Source: Pseudomonas bananamidigenes
GTDB lineage: Bacteria; Pseudomonadota; Gammaproteobacteria; Pseudomonadales; Pseudomonadaceae
Length of the DNA: 64,000 nt
Direction of reading: 5' to 3'
Assembly: GCF_001679645.1 (NCBI RefSeq)
Contig: NZ_LRUN01000047.1
Location: 24,129-88,128 of the forward strand
Part shown: positions 41,765 through 49,563 of the stretch, one piece after another
How the letters are laid out: every line of letters begins with the position of its first letter
How positions within the stretch are numbered: the stretch's first letter is position 1
Position numbers and translations under genes: made by a program
The notes under the pieces: model-generated
Told to the model about the DNA's origin: nothing
The model's database searches: none
The model's input: only the letters and a program-made list of their open reading frames with translations

Positions 41765-42703
41765 ATGGAAACCCGAGCCCATCATGTGTTGATCGGCCTG
41801 TTCACGGTGATTGTGGTGGCCGGCGCCCTGCTCTTCGGTCTGTGGCTGGCCAAGTCCAGCGTCGACACCGAGTTCAAGGATTACGAAATCGTCTTCAACG
41901 AAGCGGTCAGCGGTCTGTCCCGGGGCAGTCCGGTGCAGTACAGCGGGATCAAGGTCGGCGATGTGGTCAGCCTGCGCCTCGACCCGCAGGACCCGCGCCG
42001 GGTGCTGGCGCGGATACGCCTCGGCGGCGACACGCCGGTCAAGGAAGACACCCTGGCCAAACTGGCCCTGGCCGGGATCACCGGCACGTCGATCATCCAG
42101 CTCAGCGGCGGTACGCCCGAGAGCCCGAAACTGCGCGGCCATGACGGCAACCTGCCGACCATCGTCGCTTCGCCCTCGCCTATTTCGCGGCTGCTCAATG
42201 ACAGCAACGACCTGATGAGCGGAGTCAGTACGCTGCTGAGCAACGCCAATCAGATGTTCTCCGCCGACAACATCGAGCGCGTGAGCAAAACCCTCGAACA
42301 TCTGGAGCAGACCACCGGTTCGATCAATGATCAACGCGGCGACCTGCGCCAGGCCATGCAGCAACTGGCGACCGTCGGCAAACAGGCCGGCAGCATGCTC
42401 GAGCAGACATCGGCGCTGATGCGTAATGCCAACGGTTTGCTCAACGATCAGGGCAAACAGGCGCTGGGCAGTGCCGAGCAAGCGATGAAGTCGCTGGAAC
42501 AGAGCAGCGCCACCATCAACGGCCTGCTGAGCAAGAATCAGAATTCCCTCGACAGCGGCATGCAGGGCCTCAACGGCCTAGCGCCGGCAGTGCGCGAACT
42601 GCGTGAAACCCTGACCTCGCTGCGGGCCATTTCCCAACGTCTGGAGGCCAACCCCAGCGGTTACCTGCTGGGCAGTGACAAGAACAAGGAATTCACGCCA
42701 TGA
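41765..42703 (+). CDS. MCE-family (MlaD-like) lipid-binding protein
   Basis: A 312-residue protein anchored by one hydrophobic segment at about 8-30 (LIGLFTVIVVAGALLFGLWLA). A single MCE domain follows at about 40-120 (FNEAVSGLSRGSPVQYSGIKVGDV), then a long helical tail (about 145-290) rich in Leu, Gln and Asn, which suggests a coiled coil reaching across the periplasm. The ring of MCE subunits is the lipid channel of such systems. Its stop overlaps the lipoprotein ATG by four bases. Confidence 0.92.
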   Translation: METRAHHVLIGLFTVIVVAGALLFGLWLAKSSVDTEFKDYEIVFNEAVSGLSRGSPVQYSGIKVGDVVSLRLDPQDPRRVLARIRLGGDTPVKEDTLAKLALAGITGTSIIQLSGGTPESPKLRGHDGNLPTIVASPSPISRLLNDSNDLMSGVSTLLSNANQMFSADNIERVSKTLEHLEQTTGSINDQRGDLRQAMQQLATVGKQAGSMLEQTSALMRNANGLLNDQGKQALGSAEQAMKSLEQSSATINGLLSKNQNSLDSGMQGLNGLAPAVRELRETLTSLRAISQRLEANPSGYLLGSDKNKEFTP

Positions 42704-43320
42704 AGCTGACTCGCCTCGCCCTCCTTGCCGGCTTCACGCTGATCGGCGCCTGCTCGATCCTGCCCAAGTCCGAGCCGCTGGATGTCTACCGCCTGCCTTC
42801 TGCGCAGGCGCCCGCCTCGGCCGCTTCGGCGACTCAGCATTGGTCGCTGCGTCTGAACAAACTGCAGGCCAGCGAAGCGCTGAACCGTCCGGGCATCGCG
42901 GTGATTCCCCAGGGTGACGTCATCAGCACTTACAAGGCTTCGCGCTGGAGCGACCCGGCGCCGGTGCTGATGCGCAACCGGCTGCTCGATGGCTTCCAGC
43001 GCGATGGCCGGGTGTCGCTGTTGAGTACCGACGACAGCAACTTCCAGGCAGATCTGGAACTGGGCGGCAGCCTGCAGGCATTCCAGACGGAATATCAGGG
43101 CCATCAGGCCAGCGTCGTGGTGCGGGTCGATGCGTTGCTGGTGCGCGGCCATGACCAGAAGATTCTCGCCAGCCACCGCTTTGAAGAGCGTCAGCCGCTC
43201 AATGATGTGAAGGTACCGGCGGTGGTGGCCGGATTCGGTCAGGCCAGTGATCGGCTGACGGCGAAGGTCGTGGCGTGGGCGGTGGAACAAGGCCAGAAAT
43301 TCGCCCCCGCAACACCCTGA
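42700..43320 (+). CDS. ABC-type transport auxiliary lipoprotein (PqiC/YmbA-like)
   Basis: A 206-residue lipoprotein. The lipobox LIGAC lies at about 15-19, so cysteine 19 is lipidated. It then reads SILPKSEPLDVYRLPSAQAP and a globular part with SRWSDPAPVLMRNRLLDGFQRDG, matching the ABC transport auxiliary family (DUF330, PqiC). In related systems this protein sits on the outer membrane and ends the MCE-protein path. It is fourth and last in the operon. A REP pair follows. Confidence 0.88.
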   Translation: MKLTRLALLAGFTLIGACSILPKSEPLDVYRLPSAQAPASAASATQHWSLRLNKLQASEALNRPGIAVIPQGDVISTYKASRWSDPAPVLMRNRLLDGFQRDGRVSLLSTDDSNFQADLELGGSLQAFQTEYQGHQASVVVRVDALLVRGHDQKILASHRFEERQPLNDVKVPAVVAGFGQASDRLTAKVVAWAVEQGQKFAPATP

Positions 43321-43331
43321 TTCACCATAGC

Positions 43332-43427
43332 CCCTGTGGGAGCGGGCTTGCCCGCGATGGCGGTGTGTCAGTCACCAGAAATTCTGGATGTGCGGCCCTC
43401 TTCGCGGACAAGTCCGCTCCCACAGGG
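43332..43427. repeat. REP pair, GAGCGGGCTTGCCCGC type
   Basis: The arm CCTGTGGGAGCGGGCTTGCC (from 43333) and the partly different, inverted arm ending CTCCCACAGGG at 43427 flank about 45 bases. The arms have diverged at the loop (GGGCTTGCCC versus GGACAAGTCC). Confidence 0.78.
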
Positions 43428-43434
43428 TTTTCTA

Positions 43435-44664
43435 TCAGCCGAAGAACCAGTAGCAGACGCCGATTGCGCCTAGCACACCGGCCAGCTCGGCCAGCAGCGC
43501 GCATCCCACCGCATGTCGCGCCCGCTGGATGCCCACCGCGCCGAAGTACACCGCCAGCACATAGAAGGTGGTCTCGGTGCTGCCCTGGATGGTCGCCGCC
43601 ACCAGCGCCGGGAAGCTGTCGACGCCGGAGGTCTTCATGGTTTCGATCAGCATCGCCCGGGCGGCGCTGCCGGAGAACGGCTTGACCATCGCGGTCGGCA
43701 GCGCATCGACGAAGCGCGTGTCCCAGCCTGCCCACTGCACCAGATGGCGAATGCCGTCGAGGCCGAAATCCAGCGCACCGGACGCTCGCAATACGCCGAT
43801 CGCACAGAGCATCGCCACCAGATACGGCAGCAGGTTTTTGGCGACGTCGAAACCTTCCTTCGCACCTTCGACGAATGCTTCGTAAACCTTCACCTTGCGC
43901 AAGGCGCCGATCACCAGAAACAGCATGATCAGACCGAACAGCGTCAGGTTGCCGAGAATCGACGACAGGCCCGCCAGCGCGGTGGCCGACATCGTGGCCA
44001 GCAGCGCCATGAAACCGCCGAGGATCAGCGCACCGGGAATCAGATAAGCCAGCACCACCGGGTCCCAGACCCGCAGGCGTTGCATGAACGCCACCGACAG
44101 GAAGCCGACGATGGTCGAGCAACTGGTGGCCAAAAGGATCGGCAGGAACACCAGCGTCGGATCCGGCGCGCCTTGCTGGGCGCGGTACATGAAGATCGTC
44201 ACCGGCAACAGGGTCAGGGACGAGGCGTTGAGTACCAGGAACAGGATCTGTGCGTTGCTGGCGACGGTCGAGCTGGGGTTGAGTTCCTGCAGCGCCTTCA
44301 TGGCCTTGAGGCCGATCGGCGTGGCGGCGTTGTCCAGGCCCAGGCCGTTGGCGGCGAAGTTCAGGGTAATCAGGCCCAGCGCCGGATGCCCGGCCGGCAC
44401 TTCCGGCATCAACCGCAGGAACAGCGGCCCGAGCACTTTGGCCAGCCATTCGACGATCCCGGCCTTCTCGGCGATGCGCAGAAAGCCCAGCCACAGGGTG
44501 AGTGTGCCGAACAGCAACACCATGACTTCGACCGACAGCTTGGCCATGGCAAAAATGCTTTCCACCATCGCCGCGAAGATCCCGGCGTTGCCGCCGATCA
44601 GCCACTGCCCCAGCGCCGACACGGCTGCCACGATGAAGAAGCCAAGCCACAGGCCATTAAGCAT
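43435..44664 (-). CDS. SpmA/SpmB-like nucleoside-recognition (Gate) domain protein
   Basis: A 409-residue membrane protein with about 10-12 hydrophobic segments. It looks like SpmA and SpmB of Bacillus fused in one chain: the first half with LNFAANGLGLDNAATPIGLKAM and the second half with VKPFSGSAARAMLIETMK and STETTFYVLAVYFGAVGI. The Gate domain also occurs in nucleoside transporters. This organism forms no spores, so the role must differ and is unknown. It is on the minus strand after gltP, beyond a hairpin. Confidence 0.85.
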   Translation of the reverse strand: MLNGLWLGFFIVAAVSALGQWLIGGNAGIFAAMVESIFAMAKLSVEVMVLLFGTLTLWLGFLRIAEKAGIVEWLAKVLGPLFLRLMPEVPAGHPALGLITLNFAANGLGLDNAATPIGLKAMKALQELNPSSTVASNAQILFLVLNASSLTLLPVTIFMYRAQQGAPDPTLVFLPILLATSCSTIVGFLSVAFMQRLRVWDPVVLAYLIPGALILGGFMALLATMSATALAGLSSILGNLTLFGLIMLFLVIGALRKVKVYEAFVEGAKEGFDVAKNLLPYLVAMLCAIGVLRASGALDFGLDGIRHLVQWAGWDTRFVDALPTAMVKPFSGSAARAMLIETMKTSGVDSFPALVAATIQGSTETTFYVLAVYFGAVGIQRARHAVGCALLAELAGVLGAIGVCYWFFG

Positions 44665-44715
44665 CAGTCAAATCCCCCGGAAGATGCGGCGAATGATAGC
44701 GGGGTCGCCAGAAAC

Positions 44716-44745
44716 GACAAACCCCGGATTTCTCCGGGGTTTGTC
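44716..44745 (-). terminator. Hairpin after gltP
   Basis: A perfect 13-bp stem, GACAAACCCCGGA (44716-44728) and its complement (44733-44745), with loop TTTC. It is in the gap after the gltP stop. The T tail is short (GTTTC), so it may only partly stop transcription. Confidence 0.75.
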
Positions 44746-44766
44746 AGGGCGCATGGCAGGTGGGGA

Positions 44767-46098
44767 TCAGTTTTTCGAAACGTCACCGGCCGGCAGTGGT
44801 TCCTTGCTGCGCCAGTGCGGCAGCGAGTTCCAGTAGCGCTGGCCCTTGGCGTCGTCGTACATGCCTTCCCAACGGGCGATGACCAGCACGGCGAGGGCGT
44901 TGCCGATCACGTTCAGGGCGGTACGCGCCATGTCCATCACACGGTCGACACCGGCGATGAACGCCAGGCCTTCCAGCGGAATGCCGACGCTGCCCAGCGT
45001 GGCCAGCAGGACCACGAAAGACACGCCCGGCACACCGGCGATGCCTTTGGAGGTGACCATCAGGGTCAGGACCAGCAGCAGTTGCTGGCTGATCGACAGG
45101 TCGATGCCGTACAGCTGGGCGATGAAGATCGCAGCGATGGACTGGTACAGGGTCGAACCGTCCAGGTTGAACGAGTAGCCGGTCGGAACCACAAAGCTGC
45201 AGATCGCTTTCGGTGCGCCGTAGGCTTCCATCTTCTCGATCACGCGCGGCAGCACGGTTTCGGAGGACGCGGTGGAATAAGCCAGAACCAGCTCATCCTT
45301 GAAGATGCGCATCAGCTTGATCACCGAGAAACCGAACATTTTGGCGATCAGGCCCAGGATCACGAAGGCGAAGAAAGCGATGGCGACGTAAACCAGGATC
45401 ACCAGCTTGGCCAGCGGCAGCAGCGAGGCGAAACCGAAGTTGGCCACGGTCACCGCGATCAGCGCGAACACACCGATTGGCGCGTAGTTCATGATCATGT
45501 GGGTGACTTTGAACATGCTTTCCGAGACGCCCTGGAACATCTTCACCAGCGGCTCGCGCAGGTCCGACTGCAGGCTCGACAGACCAAGGCCGAACAGCAC
45601 GGAGAAGAAGATGATCGGCAGCATTTCGCCGCGGGCCATGGCCGCGAAGATGTTCGACGGGATCAGGTTGAGGATGGTCTCGATGAACGCGTGTTCATGC
45701 TGTACTTCGGCGGCGGTCGCCTGGTACTTGGAGATGTCCACGGTGCCCAGGGTGCTCATGTCGATGCCGGCACCCGGATGGAACAGGTTGGCCAGCAGCA
45801 GGCCGACGACGATGGCGATGGTGGTGACGATTTCGAAGTAGATGATGGTCTTCAGGCCGATACGCCCGAGCTTCTTGGCGTCGCCCACGCCGGCGATGCC
45901 GACGATAAGGGAAGAAATGACGATCGGGATCACGATCATCTTGATCAGACGGATAAAGATATCGCCTGCCGGTTGCAGGACATTGCTGATCCACCAGGGC
46001 TTTTCGGCACTGAAATGGTTGAGCAACGCACCGATTGCAATCCCCAATACCAGACCGATGAGGATCTGCCAGGCGAGGCTGAGCTTTGCCTTCTTCAT
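44767..46098 (-). CDS. gltP: Glutamate/aspartate:proton symporter
   Basis: A 443-residue transporter of the dicarboxylate/amino acid:cation symporter family (DAACS), taking up L-glutamate and L-aspartate. Eight membrane segments plus two re-entrant hairpins fit the pattern. The serine-rich loop AYSTASSETVLPRVIEKM and FVVPTGYSFNLDGSTLYQSIAAIFIAQ are the substrate-binding motifs. I chose ATG 46098 (MKKAKLS) with AAGGG upstream. Two hairpins in the 5' region at 46228-46314 may control it. The family also includes C4-dicarboxylate carrier DctA; GltP is the closer match by length and motif. Confidence 0.92.
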   Translation of the reverse strand: MKKAKLSLAWQILIGLVLGIAIGALLNHFSAEKPWWISNVLQPAGDIFIRLIKMIVIPIVISSLIVGIAGVGDAKKLGRIGLKTIIYFEIVTTIAIVVGLLLANLFHPGAGIDMSTLGTVDISKYQATAAEVQHEHAFIETILNLIPSNIFAAMARGEMLPIIFFSVLFGLGLSSLQSDLREPLVKMFQGVSESMFKVTHMIMNYAPIGVFALIAVTVANFGFASLLPLAKLVILVYVAIAFFAFVILGLIAKMFGFSVIKLMRIFKDELVLAYSTASSETVLPRVIEKMEAYGAPKAICSFVVPTGYSFNLDGSTLYQSIAAIFIAQLYGIDLSISQQLLLVLTLMVTSKGIAGVPGVSFVVLLATLGSVGIPLEGLAFIAGVDRVMDMARTALNVIGNALAVLVIARWEGMYDDAKGQRYWNSLPHWRSKEPLPAGDVSKN

Positions 46099-46227
46099 AT
46101 TCTTTACCCTTACTTGCGTTTGACTCAAGGCACATGCAGGAACTGGAACGCTCTTGGCGGAAAAGTCTGTGCATCTGCCTCCGTATAAGGTGCCCCGAAG
46201 CGCGTAATTACGGCTCTCCGGCAGGCG

Positions 46228-46262
46228 AAAAAAGGCGCAACTATTCCGATGCGGGGTTGCGC
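46228..46262 (-). terminator. Hairpin with T run on the minus strand, upstream of gltP
   Basis: GGCGCAAC (46234-46241) pairs with GTTGCGCC (46255-46262); on the minus strand it is followed by TTTTTT. It lies about 130 bases before the gltP start, so it could be an attenuator or the end of a small RNA. Confidence 0.7.
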
Positions 46263-46288
46263 CGTCTAATGCCGTAAACGCCTACCCT

Positions 46289-46314
46289 ATGCCGAATCGG
46301 CATGAGTTTTTTTT
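46289..46314 (+). terminator. Hairpin with T run on the plus strand
   Basis: The palindrome ATGCCGAATCGGCAT (46289-46303) is followed by GAG and eight T. No plus-strand gene is known upstream, so it could end an unannotated RNA. Confidence 0.6.
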
Positions 46315-46768
46315 AGTGAAACTGGCGTCCCAACCGGTTCGAATACGACATTTCGGCAGGCATAAGTGCCGTGAACCGGCCATTACAGCGTAGATTGGTT
46401 ATTTTTTGAGCGAGTGATTTCGACGAAAATTTTCGGAAAAAGCCTACGTTTGGAATCCAAAACCCTGACAGGCTTTATCGACTCTTTCTCGATATACGGT
46501 CGCGAGGAAACACCGCGAAACGCTTTTCGCGCGCAGTGTGAACGACAAAAAGATGAGCAGAACGCTCTGGATCAATGTTTTGTCACTTTGAAAGCTCAGC
46601 GCAAGCCCGTCGAACCACTTCGGGTTGGCGAACTTGCGTTGCAGCTTTTACCCTGACCCGGCCCTCATCGCAGGCACTCCCTGTACCCGTAGGTCACTCC
46701 GACCCTGAAACAGTCAGAACGTCCCGGCCCCCTGGTCATGCACCGGCCTTCCTCGGGCGGGCGCAATG

Positions 46769-46791
46769 GAAGGCAGCTGTCGGCTGCCTTC
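46769..46791 (-). terminator. Hairpin after the lysozyme-inhibitor gene
   Basis: GAAGGCAGC (46769-46777) pairs with GCTGCCTTC (46783-46791). It lies just after the stop codon of the 46796 gene but has no clear T run. Confidence 0.55.
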
Positions 46792-46795
46792 ATGT

Positions 46796-47260
46796 TCAAT
46801 ACCAGTTCGGATCTTTCTTCAGCGTTTCCATCAACAGGTCCTGCATGCCCTGGTCGGGTTTGCCGAGGAAGCGGTAAGTGGCGTGTCGTGTTGGCGACTT
46901 GTCGGCCGGCAATCCTTCGGGCACATCGACCAGCATGGCGTAGGCGTGTTTCTTGTCGAAGCTGAACGCGACGATCAAGCGGTGGTTGAGGCACTTGTCC
47001 TGCGATTCGCAGAGCGGCCCCACCAAGTACTTGTCGCCGTCTTCCGTGACGGCATTCATCTGTTGGTCCGGCGCGCCGGATAGGTTCATGACCCATTCCG
47101 GCAGGCGTTCTTCCTTTTTCACCACGCCTTCCCAGGTTTCCCGGTATTGCGGGTCCGAACTCAAGAGTTCATTGACCCGGGTCTGGCCATCATTGGCCGC
47201 CATCGCCATGGCACTACCGCCCAGAAGCAGGGCGGCTGCCAGTGTCTTTAAAGCACTCAT
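46796..47260 (-). CDS. Ivy-family lysozyme inhibitor (putative)
   Basis: A 154-residue exported protein. The signal peptide covers about 1-21 (MSALKTLAAALLLGGSAMAM, cut near AMAA). The mature part has the Ivy-like core: a cysteine loop CESQDKC followed by LIVAFSFDKKHAYAMLVDVPEG and the C-terminal YRFLGKPDQGMQDLL. Ivy proteins block vertebrate C-type lysozyme in the periplasm with this loop; its CKPHDC form in E. coli differs here in the middle. I prefer ATG 47260 over TTG 47266. It is downstream of the DUF1328 gene by 2 bases. Moderate confidence in family, less in activity. Confidence 0.75.
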   Translation of the reverse strand: MSALKTLAAALLLGGSAMAMAANDGQTRVNELLSSDPQYRETWEGVVKKEERLPEWVMNLSGAPDQQMNAVTEDGDKYLVGPLCESQDKCLNHRLIVAFSFDKKHAYAMLVDVPEGLPADKSPTRHATYRFLGKPDQGMQDLLMETLKKDPNWY

Positions 47261-47262
47261 GA

Positions 47263-47427
47263 TCAACCTCGGCCGCGACGGCCAAAGAAGAACGAGGCGA
47301 TGAACATCACCAGGAACACGACAAAGAGAATCTTGGCGATACCCGTGGCGGTGCCCGCGATACCACCGAAGCCCAGGACTGCAGCGATGATGGCAATGAT
47401 CAGGAATGTAATTGCCCAGCTCAACAT
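47263..47427 (-). CDS. DUF1328 (YtjA-type) small membrane protein
   Basis: A 54-residue protein. It starts MLSWAITFLIIAIIAAVLGF and ends in a charged tail (FFGRRGRG), with two hydrophobic segments (about 2-20 and 32-48) split by a Gly/Thr-rich turn. This is the DUF1328 pattern. The function is unknown; homologues of this size are often induced by envelope stress. ATG 47427 follows a GGAG-like site (AAGGAGAATC). It is in one line with the 94-residue gene upstream and the Ivy-like gene downstream. Confidence 0.85.
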   Translation of the reverse strand: MLSWAITFLIIAIIAAVLGFGGIAGTATGIAKILFVVFLVMFIASFFFGRRGRG

Positions 47428-47494
47428 GGTGATTCTCCTTGTTTCTATTTAGGGATGTTGCCGGTCTCGGCGCAGCGGCGCCCAGATTCGTGGA

Positions 47495-47779
47495 TCAGAA
47501 AACCCAGCGTTCCTCGCGCGGCATGTCGCCCAACGGTTGCGGCTGGTCGACATCCATCATGCGCATCGCGCCGTTATCGACCTGGCTGCTGGTGACGGCG
47601 CTGAAGTGTGTCTGAGTGGCGTGTTGCATCGAAATCAAAGGCTCGGGGTGCTGACTCTGTTCCCAAAGCAGGTATTGCTGGCAGGCGATCAGGGTGATCA
47701 GCAGCGCCAGTGCGCCAAACAGGCCCTGCTGCAGATGCAGGGGCGAAATACGCATTTGGGCAGCACGTTGGCGAGTCAT
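47495..47779 (-). CDS. Hypothetical membrane protein next to algB
   Basis: A 94-residue protein of unknown function. It starts MTRQRAAQMRISPLHLQQGL and has one hydrophobic segment at about 20-40 (LFGALALLITLIACQQYLLW), then a polar, periplasmic-looking tail with DVDQPQPLGDMPREERW. ATG 47779 follows GAGGAAA. It is divergent from algB, and homologues occupy the same place beside algB in P. aeruginosa. A possible sigma-54 promoter lies about 60-80 bases upstream. No function can be assigned. Confidence 0.72.
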   Translation of the reverse strand: MTRQRAAQMRISPLHLQQGLFGALALLITLIACQQYLLWEQSQHPEPLISMQHATQTHFSAVTSSQVDNGAMRMMDVDQPQPLGDMPREERWVF

Positions 47780-48206
47780 CCTGGTTTCCTCACTCTTGTC
47801 GGGTTGGGGCAGTGCATGTCTGCCCGGGCTGATAGAGGTATTGCAGTCGGCATGCCAGCTTTTTTGTTTGAAAAAATCCAATAAAATCAGTTAGTTAGAA
47901 TTGACATGAAAGTTTTTGACGACGCATCCTGCACGATGGCCGTCTCGCGGTCGTGCGAAATGCACGAATGCGACGTAGGAGAAATCATTCTTTTTGAATT
48001 GAGAGCAGGGTATGGATGTCAGAAAAGGAAGCAGGCAAACGCCTGCAAATCGGCGATTGTTCAAAAAATCAACAAAATCAGTGTATTAGCCGAAAGGGCA
48101 GGAGAGAGCTACCCTGCCATGACTGGAATCGATCAGAATCAACCATGCAACTTGCCCGATTTTTCCGGGACTAACTCAAGACATTCATTTATGGAGCGTA
48201 GGAAAC
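47780..48206. other. 427-base gap between the hypothetical gene and algB
   Basis: It holds the divergent promoters. I see a sigma-54-like site at 47842-47857 and two short hairpins (GCAGGC-AAAC-GCCTGC near 48032, and GGCAGG paired with CCTGCC near 48098-48120). No frame looks like a gene. Confidence 0.5.
47842..47857 (-). promoter_or_regulatory. Possible sigma-54 promoter
   Basis: On the minus strand TGGCATG-N4-CTGCA matches the -24/-12 pattern TGGCACG-N4-TTGCA with the required GG-N10-GC spacing. It would drive the 47495-47779 gene and perhaps those after it. Confidence 0.4.
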
Positions 48207-49553
48207 ATGGAATCAGCCACTGAGCATCAAGGCCGCATTCTGCTGGTGGACGATGAGTCCGCCATCCTGCGAACTTTCCGTTATTGCCTCGAAGACGAAG
48301 GCTATACCGTCGCCACCGCCAACAGCGCAGCTCAGGCCGATGCGTTGTTGCAGCGTCAGGTATTCGACCTGTGCTTCCTCGATCTGCGTCTTGGTGAAGA
48401 CAACGGTCTCGACGTGCTGGCGCAGATGCGCATTCAGGCGCCCTGGATGCGGGTGGTGATCGTCACCGCCCATTCGGCCGTCGACACGGCGGTTGATGCC
48501 ATTCAGGCCGGCGCCGCCGACTATCTGGTCAAACCGTGCAGCCCGGACCAGTTGCGTCTGGCCACCGCCAAGCAGCTCGAAGTGCGCCAGCTCTCGGCGC
48601 GTCTGGAAGCCCTTGAAGGCGAGATCCGCAAGCCAAAGGACGGCCTGGATTCCCACAGCCCGGCGATGAAAGTCGTACTGGAAACGGCACGGCAAGTGGC
48701 GAGTACCGATGCCAATATCCTGATCCTCGGCGAGTCCGGTACCGGTAAAGGTGAACTGGCCCGGGCCATTCACGGTTGGAGCAAACGCGAGAAGAAATCC
48801 TGCGTCACCATCAATTGCCCGTCCCTGACTGCGGAACTGATGGAAAGCGAGCTGTTCGGTCACAGTCGCGGTGCGTTCACCGGCGCCAGCGAAAGCACCT
48901 TGGGGCGGGTCAATCAGGCCGATGGTGGAACGCTGTTTCTTGACGAGATCGGCGATTTTCCACTGACGTTGCAGCCAAAGTTGCTGCGATTTATTCAGGA
49001 TAAGGAATACGAGCGGGTAGGGGACCCGGTCACCCGCCGCGCCGACGTGCGCATCCTCGCGGCCACCAACCTCAATCTTGAGGACATGGTGCGTGACGGT
49101 CGTTTCCGTGAAGACCTGCTGTATCGCCTGAACGTCATCACGCTGCATCTGCCGCCCTTGCGCGAACGGGCCGAGGATATTCTGACCCTGGCCGACCGTT
49201 TCCTCGCGCGTTTTGTGAAGGAATACGCTCGCCCGGCCCGGGGCTTCAGTGACGAGGCCCGGGAAGCCCTGCTGGGTTACCGCTGGCCAGGCAACATTCG
49301 CGAACTGCGCAACGTGGTCGAGCGGGCGAGCATCATTTGCCCGCAGGAGCGGGTAGAAATCAGCCACCTCGGCATGGCCGAACAACCGGCCAACAATGCC
49401 CCGCGAGTCGGCGCGGCCCTCAGCCTCGACGAACTGGAAAAGGCTCATATCGGTGCGGTGCTGGCGACCGCCGGCACCCTCGACCAGGCTGCCAAGACCC
49501 TCGGGATCGATGCCTCGACCCTGTATCGCAAGCGCAAGCAGTACAACCTGTGA
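48207..49553 (+). CDS. algB: Alginate response regulator AlgB (NtrC family)
   Basis: A 448-residue NtrC-type regulator. The receiver domain has D15, D16, phosphoacceptor D59 (LCFLDLRLGEDNG) and K in YLVKPCSPD. The AAA+ domain has Walker A GESGTGKGE, the sigma-54 contact loop GAFTGA and Walker B GGTLFLDEIGDF. The C-terminal helix-turn-helix reads TLDQAAKTLGIDASTLYRKRKQ. AlgB binds the algD promoter and supports alginate synthesis in P. aeruginosa. The kinase gene kinB starts 10 bases after it. The protein closely matches P. aeruginosa AlgB from memory. Confidence 0.96.
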   Translation: MESATEHQGRILLVDDESAILRTFRYCLEDEGYTVATANSAAQADALLQRQVFDLCFLDLRLGEDNGLDVLAQMRIQAPWMRVVIVTAHSAVDTAVDAIQAGAADYLVKPCSPDQLRLATAKQLEVRQLSARLEALEGEIRKPKDGLDSHSPAMKVVLETARQVASTDANILILGESGTGKGELARAIHGWSKREKKSCVTINCPSLTAELMESELFGHSRGAFTGASESTLGRVNQADGGTLFLDEIGDFPLTLQPKLLRFIQDKEYERVGDPVTRRADVRILAATNLNLEDMVRDGRFREDLLYRLNVITLHLPPLRERAEDILTLADRFLARFVKEYARPARGFSDEAREALLGYRWPGNIRELRNVVERASIICPQERVEISHLGMAEQPANNAPRVGAALSLDELEKAHIGAVLATAGTLDQAAKTLGIDASTLYRKRKQYNL

Positions 49554-49563
49554 GCACCCGCCG

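Larger units (their letters stand above)
46099..46795. other. 697-base gap upstream of gltP, no confident gene
   Basis: The gap between gltP and the lysozyme-inhibitor gene holds two strong hairpins with T runs on opposite strands (46228-46262 and 46289-46314). An 80-codon frame starting with GTG at 46414 has no ribosome site and mixed composition, so I do not call it. Confidence 0.5.

Noticed and set aside
24263..43427. Repeated hairpins that could be taken for CRISPR repeats
   Set aside because: Each locus holds just one inverted pair, with no regular spacers or cas genes. They are REP pairs.
46414..46656. 80-codon frame in the gap upstream of gltP
   Set aside because: It starts with GTG without a ribosome site, its sequence has no motif, and it overlaps nothing conserved.
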